Shown piece by piece: positions 14,042 through 27,904 of a stretch of 64,000 bases of DNA. Position 1 is the stretch's first letter. Each line of letters begins with the position of its first letter. The translations under genes were made by a program, and so were the position numbers. Source of the stretch: Hippophae tibetana. Taxonomy: Eukaryota > Streptophyta > Magnoliopsida > Rosales > Elaeagnaceae. The stretch spans positions 33,385,843 to 33,449,842 of the forward strand of contig CM072810.1 of the NCBI GenBank assembly GCA_037013495.1, read 5' to 3'. The notes under the pieces were generated by a model, which was not told where the DNA came from, ran no database searches, and worked only from the letters and a program-made list of their open reading frames with translations.

Positions 14042-14849
14042 TCAAGCAAAAGTTACCTTGCTTAAATACATAAAAATTCCTTGCGAACTTATTGTTAAAT
14101 GAATCACTTGGGGAAGTATTCAAACTGCATCACTTGTATCCAATATGTTAGCCATCCACTTTCAAGGTTGGAAAGAGCTTGGCTTTGTAGACATCAAGGA
14201 TAGTGGTCTTAGCGAATATCTTTTTCACACAATTGTTAGAAATGATGACTGTAATACCAATGAAGAGAAATGGGATCTACTTTCCTAGAGAGTTACTAAA
14301 TTTCTTAAATAGAATTAACCCTTTTTAGGGGTTTTATAAAAAAAATAATCTGAGCTCCAAAATGATTATTTCAATGAATTTAGAGTTGTACTTCTTCCAA
14401 ACAACATGAAATATTTTGCATACCACTCATATAGGTATTTGAGCTAAAAAATAAATCTAGAACTACGAAGTTGACCAAAAATTTTGAACTCTATATCAAG
14501 CAAAAGGATGAAACTTGGAACAAATTCTAATCTTGTTTTTCAAACACTATCAACTACTCGTACAATTTGGGTGGACCTATATGGAAAGGGAAATAGATTG
14601 AGAAATTCCTTACTAGCTTACCTTATCATTTTCAAGCAAAAGTTACCTTGCTTAAATACATGAAAAATCCTTGTGAACTTACTGTTAAATGAATCACTTG
14701 GGCAAGTATTCGAACTGCATCACTTGTATCCAATATGTCAGCCATCCACTTACGAGGACACAAAGAACTTGGCTTTATAGACATCAAGGATAGTGGTCTT
14801 TGCGAAGATCTTTTTGACACAGTTTTTAGGAATGATGACTCTAATACCA

Positions 14850-17205
14850 ATGAAGAGAAATGGGATCTACTTTCCCAGAGAGTTACTAAATTTCTTAGAT
14901 AGAATTAACCCTTTTTAGGGGTTTTAGAAAAAAATAATCATAGCTCCAAAATGATTATTTCAATGAATTTGGAGTTGTACTTCTTCCAAATAACATGAAA
15001 TAATTTGCAGACCACACATATAGGTATTTGAGCTAAAAAATAAATCTAGAACTACGAAGTTGATTAAAAATTTTGAACTCTATATCCAGCAAAAGGATGA
15101 CACTTGGAACAAATTCTAATCATGTTTTTCAAACATTATCAACTACTCGTACAATTTGGGTGGACCTATAAGGAAAGGGCATTAAATTGAGAAATTCCTT
15201 ACTAGCTTACCTTATCATTTTCAAGAAAAAGTTACCTTGCTTAAATACATGAAAAATCTTTGTGAACTTACTGTTCAATGAATCACTTGGGCAAGTATTC
15301 GAACTGCATCACTTGTATCCAATATGTCAGCCATCCACTTACGAGGACACAAAGAACTTGGCTTTATAGACATCAAGGATAGTGGTCTTAGCGAAGATCT
15401 TTTTGACACAGTTTTTAGGAATGATGACTCTAATACCAATGAAGAGAAATGGGATCTACTTTCCCAGAGAGTTACTAAATTTCTTAGATAGAATTAACCC
15501 TTTTTAGGGGTTTTAGAAAAAAATAATCATAGCTCCAAAATGATTATTTCAATGAATTTGGAGTTGTACTTCTTCCAAATAACATGAAATAATTTGCAGA
15601 CCACACATATAGGTATTTGAGCTAAAAAATAAATCTAGAACTACGAAGTTGATTAAAAATTTTGAACTCTATATCCAGCAAAAGGATGAAACTTGGAACA
15701 AATTCTAATCATGTTTTTCAAACATTATCAACTACTCGTACAATTTGGGTGGACCTATAAGGAAAGGGAAGTAGATTGAGAAATTCCTTACTAGCTTACT
15801 TTATCTTTTTCAAGCAAAAGTTACCTTGCTTAAATACATGAAAAATCTTTGTGAACTTACTGTTAAATGAATCACTTGGGCAAGTATTCGAACTGCATCA
15901 CTTGTATCCAATATGTCAGCCATCCACTTACGAGGACACAAAGAACTTGGCTTTATAGACATCAAGGATTGTGGTCTTAGCGAATATCTTTTTGACACAG
16001 TTTTTAGGAATGATGACTCTAATACCAACGAAGAGAAATGGGATCTACTTTCCCAGAGAGTTACTAAATTTCTTAGATAGAATTAACCCTTTTTAGGGGT
16101 TTTAGAAAAAAATAATCATAGCTCCAAAATGATTATTTCAATGAATTTGGAGTTGTACTTCTTCCAAATAACATGAAATAATTTGCAGACCACACATATA
16201 GGTATTTGAGCTAAAAAATAAATCTAGAACTACGAAGTTGATTAAAAATTTTGAACTCTATATCCAGCAAAAGGATGACACTTGGAACAAATTCTAATCA
16301 TGTTTTTCAAACATTATCAACTACTCGTACAATTTGGGTGGACCTATAAGGAAAGGGCATTAAATTGAGAAATTCCTTACTAGCTTACCTTATCATTTTC
16401 AAGAAAAAGTTACCTTGCTTAAATACATGAAAAATCTTTGTGAACTTACTGTTCAATGAATCACTTGGGCAAGTATTCGAACTGCATCACTTGTATCCAA
16501 TATGTCAGCCATCCACTTACGAGGACACAAAGAACTTGGCTTTATAGACATCAAGGATAGTGGTCTTAGCGAAGATCTTTTTGACACAGTTTTTAGGAAT
16601 GATGACTCTAATACCAATGAAGAGAAATGGGATCTACTTTCCCAGAGAGTTACTAAATTTCTTAGATAGAATTAACCCTTTTTAGGGGTTTTAGAAAAAA
16701 ATAATCATAGCTCCAAAATGATTATTTCAATGAATTTGGAGTTGTACTTCTTCCAAATAACATGAAATAATTTGCAGACCACACATATAGGTATTTGAGC
16801 TAAAAAATAAATCTAGAACTACGAAGTTGATTAAAAATTTTGAACTCTATATCCAGCAAAAGGATGAAACTTGGAACAAATTCTAATCATGTTTTTCAAA
16901 CATTATCAACTACTCGTACAATTTGGGTGGACCTATAAGGAAAGGGAAGTAGATTGAGAAATTCCTTACTAGCTTACTTTATCTTTTTCAAGCAAAAGTT
17001 ACCTTGCTTAAATACATGAAAAATCTTTGTGAACTTACTGTTAAATGAATCACTTGGGCAAGTATTCGAACTGCATCACTTGTATCCAATATGTCAGCCA
17101 TCCACTTACGAGGACACAAAGAACTTGGCTTTATAGACATCAAGGATTGTGGTCTTAGCGAATATCTTTTTGACACAGTTTTTAGGAATGATGACTCTAA
17201 TACCA
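14850..17205 (+). repeat. Dimer duplication (1178 bp x 2), only in copy 1
   Basis: Monomers 15221+15810 are repeated as 16399+16988 at 1178 bp. Shared markers are GATGACACTTGG, GGCATTAAATTG, CTGTTCAATG, and CCAACGAAG. The pairs differ upstream at 14849/16027 and downstream at 16118/17296, so the junction lies within 16028-16118. The corresponding place in the second 15-kb copy (30542, 31131) has a single dimer. This is either a gain after the large duplication or a loss in copy 2. Confidence 0.9.
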
Positions 17206-20149
17206 ACGAAGAGAAATGGGATCTACTTTCCCAGAGAGTTACTAAATTTCTTAGATAGAATTAACCCTTTTTAGGGGTTTTAGAAAAAAATAATCCGATC
17301 TCCAAAATGATTATTTCAATGAATTTAGAGTTGTACTTCTTCCAAACAACATGAAATATTTTGCAGACCACTCATATAGGTATTTGAGCTAAAAAATAAA
17401 TCTAGAACTACGAAGTTGACCAAAAATTTTGAACTCTATATCCAGCAAGAGGATGAAACTTGGAACAAATTCTAATCATGTTTTTCAAACATTATCAACT
17501 ACTCGTACAATTTGGGTGGACCTATAAGGAAAGGGAATTAGATTGAGAAATTCCTTACTAGCTTACCTTATCATTTTCAAGAAAAAGTTACCTTGCTTAA
17601 ATACATGAAAAATCTTTGTGAACTTACTGTTAAATGAATCACTTGGGCAAGTATTCGAACTGCATCACTTGTAACCAATATGTCAGCCATCCACTTACGA
17701 GGACAGAAAGAACTTGGCTTTATAGACATCAAGGATTGTGGTCTTAGCGAATATCTTTTTGACACAGTTTTTAGGAATGATGACTCTAATACCAATGAAG
17801 AGAAATGGGATCTACTTTCCCAGAGAGTTACTAAATTTCTTAGATAGAATTAACCCTTTTTAGGGGTTTTAGAAAAAAATAATCATAGCTCCAAAATGAT
17901 TATTTCAATGAATTTGGAGTTGTACTTCTTGCAAACAACATGAAATAATTTGCAGACCACACATATAGGTATTTGAGCTAAAAAATAAATCTAGAACTAT
18001 GAAGTTGATTAAAAATTTTGAACTCTATATCCAGCAAAAGGATGAAACTTGGAACAAATTCTAATCATGTTTTTCAAACATTATCAACTACTCGTACAAT
18101 TTGGGTGGACCTATAAGGAAAGGGAAGTAGATTGAGAAATTCCTTACTAGCTTACCTTATCATTTTCAAGCAAAAGTTACCTTGCTTAAATACATAAAAA
18201 TTCCTTGCGAACTTATTGTTAAATGAATCACTTGGGCAAGTATTCGAACTGCATCACTTGTATCCAATATGTTAGCCATCCACTTTCGAGGTTGGAAAGA
18301 GCTTGGCTTTGTAGACATCAAAGATAGTGGTCTTAGCGAAGATCGTTTTCACAAAATTGTTAGAAATGATGACTGTAATACCAATGAAGAGAAATGGGAT
18401 CTACTTTCCTAGAGAGTTACTAAATTTCTTAAATAGAATTAACTCTTTTTAGGGGTTTTATAAAAAAAATAATCATAGCTCCAAAATGATTATTTCAATG
18501 AATTTAGAGTTGTACTTCTTCCAAACAACATGAAATAATTTGCAGACCACTCATATAGTCATTTGAGCTAAAAAATAAATCTAGAACTACGAAGTTGATT
18601 AAAAATTTTGAACTCTATATCCAGCAAGAGGATGAAACTTGGAACAAATTCTAATCATGTTTTTCAAACATTATCAACTACTCGTACAATTTGGGTGGAC
18701 CTATAAGGAAAGGGAAGTAGATTGAGAAATTCCTTACTAGCTTACTTTATCATTTTCAAGCAAAAGTTACCTTGCTTAAATACACGAAAAATCCTTGTGA
18801 ACTTACTGTTAAATGAATCACTTGGGCAAGTATTCGAACTGCATCACTTGTATCCAATATGTCAGCCATCCACTTATGAGGACACAAAGAACTTGGCTTT
18901 ATAGACATCAAGGATAGTGGTCTTAGCCAAGATCTTTTTGACACAGTTTTTAGGAATGATGACTCTAATACCAATGAAGAGAAATGGGATCTACTTTCCC
19001 AGAGAGTTACTAAATTTCTTAGATAGAATTAACCCTTTTTAGGGGTTTTAGAAAAAAATAATCCGATCTCCAAAATGATTATTTCAATGAATTTAGAGTT
19101 GTACTTCTTCCAAACAACATGAAATATTTTGCAGACCACTCATATAAGTATTTGAGCTAAAAAATAAATCTAGAACTACGAAGTTGACCAAAAATTTTGA
19201 ACTCTATATCCAGCAAGAGGATGAAACTTGGAACAAATTCTAATCATGTTTTTCAAACATTATCAACTACTCGTACAATTTGGGTGGACCTATAAGGAAA
19301 GGGCATTAGATTGAGAAATTCCTTACTAGGTTACCTTATCATTTTCAAGAAAAAGTTACCTTGCTTAAATACATGAAAAATCTTTGTGAACTTACTGTTA
19401 AATGAATAACTTGGGCAAGTATTCGAACTGCATCACTTGTATCCAATATGTTAGCCATCCACTTACGAGGACACAAAGAACTCGGCTTTATAGACATCAA
19501 GGATTGTGGTCTTAGCGAATATCTTTTTGACACAGTTTTTAGGAATGATGACTCTAATACCAATGAAGAGAAATGGGATCTACTTTCCCAGAGAGTTACT
19601 AAATTTCTTAGATAGAATTAACCCTTTTTAGGGGTTTTAGAAAAAAATAATCATAGCTCCAAAATGATTATTTCAATGAATTTGGAGTTGTACTTCTTCC
19701 AAATAACATGAAATAATTTGCAGACCACATATATAGGTATTTGAGCTAAAAAATAAATCTAGAACTACGAAGTTGATTAAAAATTTTGAACTCTATATCC
19801 AGCAAAAGGATGAAACTTGGAACAAATTCTAATCATGTTTTTCAAACATTATCAACTACTCGTACAATTTGGGTGGACCTATAAGGAAAGGGCATTAGAT
19901 TGAGAAATTCCTTACTAGCTTACCTTATCATTTTCAAGAAAAAGTTACCTTGCTTAAATACATGAAAAATCTTTGTGAACTTACTGTTAAATGAATCACT
20001 TGGGCAAGTATTCGAACTGCATCACTTGTATCCAATATGTCAGCCATCCACTTACGAGGACACAAAGAACTTGGCTTTATACACATCAAGGATAGTGGTC
20101 TTAGCGAAGATCTTTTTGACACAGTTTTTAGGAATGATGACTCTAATAC

Positions 20150-23100
20150 CAATGAAGAGAAATGGGATCTACTTTCCCAAAGAGTTACTAAATTTCTTAG
20201 ATAGAATTAACCCTTTTTAGGGGTTTTAGAAAAAAATAATCATAGCTCCAAAATGATTATTTCAATGAATTTGGAGTTGTACTTCTTCCAAATAACATGA
20301 AATAATTTGCGGACCACACATATAGGTATTTGAGCTAAAAAATAAATCTAGAACTACGAAGTTGATTAAAAATTTTGAACTCTATATCCAGCAAAAGTAT
20401 GAAACTTGGAACAAATTCTAATCATGTTTTTCAAACATTATCAACTACTCGTACAATTTGGGTGGACCTATAAGGAAAGGGCATTAGATTGAGAAATTCC
20501 TTACTAGCTTACCTTATCATTTTCAAGAAAAAGTTACCTTGCTTAAATACATGAAAAATCTTTGTGAACTTACTGTTAAATGAATCACTTGGGCAAGTAT
20601 TCGAACTGCATCACTTGTATCCAATATGTCAGCCATCCACTTACGAGGACACAAAGAACTTGGCTTTATACACATCAAGGATAGTGGTCTTAGCGAAGAT
20701 CTTTTTGACACAGTTTTTAGGAATGATGACTCTAATACCAATGAAGAGAAATGGGATCTACTTTCCCAGAGAGTTACTAAATTTCTTAGATAGAATTAAC
20801 CTTTTTTAGGGGTTTTAGAAAAAAATAATCTGATCTCCAAAATGATTATTTCAATGAATTTAGAGTTGTACTTCTTCCAAACAACATGAAATATTTTGCA
20901 GACCACTCATATAGGTATTTGAGCTAAAAAATAAATCTAGAACTACGAAGTTGACCAAAAATTTTGAACTCTATATCCAGCAAGAGGATGAAACTTGGAA
21001 CAAATTCTAATCATGTTTTTCAAACATTATCAACTACTCGTACAATTTGGGTGGACCTATAAGGAAAGGGCATTAGATTGAGAAATTCCTTACTAGGTTA
21101 CCTTATCATTTTCAAGAAAAAGTTACCTTGCTTAAATACATGAAAAATCTTTGTGAACTTACTGTTAAATGAATAACTTGGGCAAGTATTCGAACTGCAT
21201 CACTTGTATCCAATATGTTAGCCATCCACTTACGAGGACACAAAGAACTCGGCTTTATAGACATCAAGGATTGTGGTCTTAGCGAAGATCTTTTTGACAC
21301 AGTTTTTAGGAATGATGACTCTAATACCAATGAAGAGAAATGGGATCTACTTTCCCAAAGAGTTACTAAATTTCTTAGATAGAATTAACCCTTTTTAGGG
21401 GTTTTAGAAAAAAATAATCATAGCTCCAAAATGATTATTTCAATGAATTTGGAGTTGTACTTCTTCCAAATAACATGAAATAATTTGCGGACCACACATA
21501 TAGGTATTTGAGCTAAAAAATAAATCTAGAACTACGAAGTTGATTAAAAATTTTGAACTCTATATCCAGCAAAAGTATGAAACTTGGAACAAATTCTAAT
21601 CATGTTTTTCAAACATTATCAACTACTCGTACAATTTGGGTGGACCTATAAGGAAAGGGCATTAGATTGAGAAATTCCTTACTAGCTTACCTTATCATTT
21701 TCAAGAAAAAGTTACCTTGCTTAAATACATGAAAAATCTTTGTGAACTTACTGTTAAATGAATCACTTGGGCAAGTATTCGAACTGCATCACTTGTATCC
21801 AATATGTCAGCCATCCACTTACGAGGACACAAAGAACTTGGCTTTATACACATCAAGGATAGTGGTCTTAGCGAAGATCTTTTTGACACAGTTTTTAGGA
21901 ATGATGACTCTAATACCAATGAAGAGAAATGGGATCTACTTTCCCAGAGAGTTACTAAATTTCTTAGATAGAATTAACCTTTTTTAGGGGTTTTAGAAAA
22001 AAATAATCTGATCTCCAAAATGATTATTTCAATGAATTTAGAGTTGTACTTCTTCCAAACAACATGAAATATTTTGCAGACCACTCATATAGGTATTTGA
22101 GCTAAAAAATAAATCTAGAACTACGAAGTTGACCAAAAATTTTGAACTCTATATCCAGCAAGAGGATGAAACTTGGAACAAATTCTAATCATGTTTTTCA
22201 AACATTATCAACTACTCGTACAATTTGGGTGGACCTATAAGGAAAGGGCATTAGATTGAGAAATTCCTTACTAGCTTACCTTATCATTTTCAAGAAAAAG
22301 TTACCTTGCTTAAATACATGAAAAATCTTTGTGAACTTACTGTTAAATGAATCACTTGGGCAAGTATTCGAACTGCATCACTTGTATCCAATATGTCAGC
22401 CATCCACTTACGAGGACACAAAGAACTTGGCTTTATACACATCAAGGATAGTGGTCTTAGCGAAGATCTTTTTGACACAGTTTTTAGGAATGATGACTCT
22501 AATACCAATGAAGAGAAATGGGATCTACTTTCCCAAAGAGTTACTAAATTTCTTAGATAGAATTAACCCTTTTTAGGGGTTTTAGAAAAAAATAATCATA
22601 GCTCCAAAATGATTATTTCAATGAATTTGGAGTTGTACTTCTTCCAAATAACATGAAATAATTTGCGGACCACACATATAGGTATTTGAGCTAAAAAATA
22701 AATCTAGAACTACGAAGTTGATTAAAAATTTTGAACTCTATATCCAGCAAAAGTATGAAACTTGGAACAAATTCTAATCATGTTTTTCAAACATTATCAA
22801 CTACTCGTACAATTTGGGTGGACCTATAAGGAAAGGGCATTAGATTGAGAAATTCCTTACTAGCTTACCTTATCATTTTCAAGAAAAAGTTACCTTGCTT
22901 AAATACATGAAAAATCTTTGTGAACTTACTGTTAAATGAATCACTTGGGCAAGTATTCGAACTGCATCACTTGTATCCAATATGTCAGCCATCCACTTAC
23001 GAGGACACAAAGAACTTGGCTTTATACACATCAAGGATAGTGGTCTTAGCGAAGATCTTTTTGACACAGTTTTTAGGAATGATGACTCTAATACCAATGA

Positions 23101-23400
23101 AGAGAAATGGGATCTACTTTCCCAGAGAGTTACTAAATTTCTTAGATAGAATTAACCTTTTTTAGGGGTTTTAGAAAAAAATAATCTGATCTCCAAAATG
23201 ATTATTTCAATGAATTTAGAGTTGTACTTCTTCCAAACAACATGAAATATTTTGCAGACCACTCATATAGGTATTTGAGCTAAAAAATAAATCTAGAACT
23301 ACGAAGTTGACCAAAAATTTTGAACTCTATATCCAGCAAGAGGATGAAACTTGGAACAAATTCTAATCATGTTTTTCAAACATTATCAACTACTCGTACA
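20150..23400 (+). repeat. Dimer amplification (1178-bp period, three copies)
   Basis: Two alternating monomer types repeat three times. One carries TTTCCCAAAGAG and then TTGCGGACCACAC; the other carries GCAAAAGTATG, AACCTTTTTTAGG and AATCTGATCTCC. The repeats cover register points 20523, 21112, 21701, 22290 and 22879. The homologous part of the second 15-kb copy (34077-35254) has only one such dimer. The 21112 monomer also carries markers of the 19345 monomer (TACTAGGTTACC, GAATAACTT, AACTCGGC), so the expansion involved mixing as well as simple copying. Confidence 0.85.
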
Positions 23401-26400
23401 ATTTGGGTGGACCTATAAGGAAAGGGAAGTAGATTGAGAAATTCCTTACTAGCTTACTTTATCTTTTTCAAGCAAAAGTTACCTTGCTTAAATACATGAA
23501 AAATCCTTGTGAACTTACTGTTAAATGAATCACTTGGGCAAGTATTCGAACTGCATCACTTGTATCCAATATGTCAGCCATCCACTTATGAGGACACAAA
23601 GAACTTGGCTTTATAGACATCAAGGAAAGTGGTCTTAGCCAAGATCTTTTTGACACAGTTTTTAGGAATGATGACTCTAATACCAATGAATAGAAATGGG
23701 ATCTACTTTCCTAGAGATTTACTAAATTTCGTAGATAGAATTAGCCCTTTTTTAGGGGTTTTAGAAAAAAATAATCCGAGCTCTAAAATGATTATTTCAA
23801 TGAATTTAGAGTTGTACTTCTTCCAAACAACATGAAATATTTTGCAGACCACCCATATAGGTATTTGAGCTAAAAAATAAATCTAGAACTACGAAGTTGA
23901 CCAAAAAATTTGAACTCTATATCCAGCAAGAGGATGAAACTTGGAACAAAATCTAATCATGTTTTTCAAACATTATCAACTACTCGTACAATTTGGGTGG
24001 ACCTATCTGGAAAGGGAAAGAGATTGAGAAATTCCTTACTAGCTTACCTTATCATTTTCAAGCAAAAGTTACCTTGCTTAAATACATAAAAATTCCTTTT
24101 GAACTTACTGTTAAATGAATCACTTGGGCAAGTATTCGAACTGCATCACTTGTATCCAATATGTCAGCCATCCACTTAGGAGGACACAAAGAACTTGGCT
24201 TTATAGACATCAAGGATAGTGGTCTTAGCGAAGATCTTTTTGACACAGTTTTTAGGAATGATGACTCTAATACCAATGAAGAGAAATGGGATCTACTTTC
24301 CCAGAGAGTTACTAAATTTCTTAGATAGAATTAACCCTTTTTAGGGGTTTTAGAAAAAAATAATCCGAGCTCCAAAATGATTATTTCAAAGAATTTAGAG
24401 TTGTACTTATTCCAAACAACATGAAATATTTTGCAGACCACTCATATAGGTATTTGAGCTAAAAAATAAATCTAGAACTACGAAGTTGACCAAAAATTTT
24501 GAACTCTATATCCAGCAAGAGGATGAAACTTGGAACAAATTCTAATCATGTTTTTCAAACATTATCAACTACTCGTACAATTTGGGGTGGACCTATCTGG
24601 AAAGGGAAATAGATTGAGAAATTCCTTACTAGCTTACCTTATCATTTTCAAGCAAAAGTTACCTTGCTTAAATACATAAAAATTCCTTGCGAACTTATTG
24701 TTAAATGAATCACTTGGGCAAGTATTCGAACTGCATCACTTGTATCCAATATGTTAGCCATCCACTTTCGAGGTTGGAAAGAGCTTGGCTTTGTAGACAT
24801 CAAAGATAGTGGTCTTAGTGAAGATCATTTTCACAAAATTGTTAGAAATGATGACTGTAATACCAATGAAGAGAAATGGGATCTACTTTCCTAGAGAGTT
24901 ACTAAATTTCTTAAATAGAATTAACCCTTTTTAGGGGTTTTATAAAAAAAAAAATCATAGCTCCAAAATGATTATTTCAATGAATTTAGAGTTGTACTTC
25001 TTCCAAACAACATGAAATAATTTGCAGACCACTCATATAGGTATTTGAGCTAAAAAATAAATCTAGAACTACGAAGTTGATTAAATAATTTAAACTCTAT
25101 ATCCAGCAAGAGGATGAAACTTGGAACAAATTCTTATCATGTTTTTCAAACTTTATCAACTACTCGTACAATTTGGGTGGACCTATAAGGAAAGGGAAGT
25201 AGATTGAGAAATTCCTTACTAGCTTACTTTATCATTTTCAAGCAAAAGTTACCTTGCTTAAATACACGAAAAATCCTTGTGAACTTACTGTTAAATGAAT
25301 CACTTGGGCAAGTATTCGAACTGCATCACTTGTATCCAATATGTCAGCCATCCACTTATGAGGACACAAAGAACTTGGCTTTATAGACATCAAGGATAGT
25401 GGTCTTAGCCAAGATCTTTTTGACACAGTTTTTAGGAATGATGACTCTAATACCAATGAAGAGAAATGGGATCTACTTTCCCAGAGAGTTACAAAATTTC
25501 TTAGATAGAATTAACCCTTTTTAGGGGTTTTAGAAAAAAATAATCATAGCTCCAAAATGATTATTTCAATGAATTTGGAAGTGTACTTCTTCCAAATAAC
25601 ATGAAATAATTTGCAGACCACTCATATAGGTATTTGAGCTAAAAAATAAATCTAGAACTACGAAGTTGATTAAAAATTTTAACCTCTATGTCCAGCAAGA
25701 GGATGAAACTTGGAACAAATTCTAATCATGTTTTTCAAAAATTATCAACTACTCGTACAATTTGGGTGGACCTATAAGGAAAGGGCATTAGATTGAGAAA
25801 TTCCTTACTAGCTTACATTATCATTTTCAAGAAAAAGTTACCTTGCTTAAATACATGAAAAATCCTTGTGAACTTACTGTTAAATGAATCACTTGGGCAA
25901 GTATTCGAACTGCATCACTTGTATCCAATATGTCAGCCATCCACCTACGAGGACACAAAGAACTTGGCTTTATAGACATCAAGGATAGTGGTCTTAGCGA
26001 AGATCTTTTTGACACAGTTTTTAGGAATGATGACTCTAATACAAACGAAGAGAAATGGGATCTACTTTCCCAGAGAGTTACTAAATTTCTTGGATAGAAT
26101 TAACCCTTTTTAGGGGTTTTCGAAAAAAATAATCATAGCTCCAAAATGATTATTTCAATGAATTTGGAGTTGTACTTCTTCCAAACAACATGAAATATTT
26201 TGCAGACCACTCATATAGGTATTTGAGCTAAAAAATAAATCTAGAACTACGAAGTTGATTAAAAATTTTGAACTCTATATCCAGCAAGAGGATGAAACTT
26301 GGAACAAATTCTAATCATGTTTTTCAAACATTATCAACTACTCGTACAATTTGGGTGGACCTATAAGGAAAGGGAAGTAGATTGAGAAATTCCTTACTAG

Positions 26401-27904
26401 CTTACTTTATCTTTTTCAAGCAAAAGTTACCTTGCTTAAATACATGAAAAATCCTTGTGAACTTACTGTTAAATGAATCACTTGGGCAAGTATTCGAACT
26501 GCATCACTTGTATCCAATATGTCAGCCATCCACTTATGAGGACACAAAGAACTTGGCTTTATAGACATCAAGGATAGTGGTCTTAGCCAAGATCTTTTTG
26601 ACACAGTTTTTAGGAATGATGACTCTAATACCAATGAAGAGAAATGGGATCTACTTTCCCAGAGAGTTACTAAATTTCTTAGATAGAATTAACCCTTTTT
26701 AGGGGTTTTAGAAAAAAATAATCATAGCTCCAAAATGATTATTTCAATGAATTTGGAGTTGTACTTCTTCCAAACAAAATGAAATATTTTGCAGACCACT
26801 CATATAGGTATTTGAGCTAAAAAATAAATCTAGAACTATGAAGTTGACCAAAAATTTTGAACTCTATATCCAGTAAGAGGATGAAACTTGGAACAAATTC
26901 TAATCATGTTTTTCAAACATTATCAACTACTCGTACAATTTGGGTGGACCTATAAGGAAAGGGCATTAGATTGAGAAATTCATTACTAGCTTACCTTATC
27001 ATTTTCAAGAAAAAGTTACCTTGCTTAAATACATGAAAAATCCTTGTGAACTTACTGTTAAATGAATCACTTGGGCAAGTATTCGAACTGCATCACTTGT
27101 ATCCAATATGTCAGCCATCCACTTACGAGGACACAAAGAACTTGGCTTTATAGACATCAAGGATAGTGGTCTTAGCGAAGATCTTTTTGACACAGTTTTT
27201 AGGAATGATGACTCTAATACCAACGAAGAGAAATGGGATCTACTTTCCCAGAGAGTTACTAAATTTCTTGGATAGAATTAACCCTTTTTAGGGGTTTTCG
27301 AAAAAAATAATCATAGCTCCAAAATGATTATTTCAATGAATTTGGAGTTGTATTTCTTCCAAATAACATGAAATAATTTGCAGACCACTCATATAAGTAT
27401 TTGAGCTAAAAAATAAATCTAGAACTACGAAGTTGATTAAAAATTTTGAACTCTATATCCAGCAAGAGGATGAAACTTGGAACAAATTCTAATCATGTTT
27501 TTCAAACATTATCAACTACTCGTACAATTTGGGTGGACCTATAAGGAAAGGGCATTAGATTGAGAAATTACTTACTAGCTTACCTTATCATTTTCAAGAA
27601 AAAGTTACCTTGCTTAAATACATGAAAAATCCTTGTGAACTTACTGTTAAATGAATCACTTGCGCAAGTATTCGAACTGCATCACTTGTATCCAATATGT
27701 CAGCCATCCACTTATGAGGACACAAAGAACTTGGCTTTATAGACATCAAGGATAGTGGTCTTAGCCAAGATCTTTTTGACACAGTTTTTAGGAATGATGA
27801 CTCTAATACCAATGAAGAGAAATGGGATCTACTTTCCCAGAGAGTTACTAAATTTCTTAGATAGAATTAACCCTTTTTAGGGGTTTTAGAAAAAAATAAT
27901 CATA

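Larger units (their letters stand above)
12584..27904 (+). repeat. Segmental tandem duplication, copy 1 (15,321 bp, 26 monomers)
   Basis: The monomer series from 12584 recurs from 27905 at an initial offset of 15,321 bp. Markers are TTGTTTATC in the first C monomer, the E/A hybrid, TCTTTGCG in a C monomer (14800 and about 30120), ATATAGTCATTTG (about 18555 and 32698), and TTTCGTAGATAG (about 23728 and 35515). The offset changes in steps of whole monomers: 15,321, then 14,143 after the extra dimer at 16028-17205, then 11,787 after the dimer expansion at 20.2-23.4 kb, then 12,376 near the end. The junction with copy 2 lies within 27904-27956. The last 5' mismatch is at 12582/27903, and similarity to the continuation at 40,332 breaks at 27956. 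Confidence 0.92.
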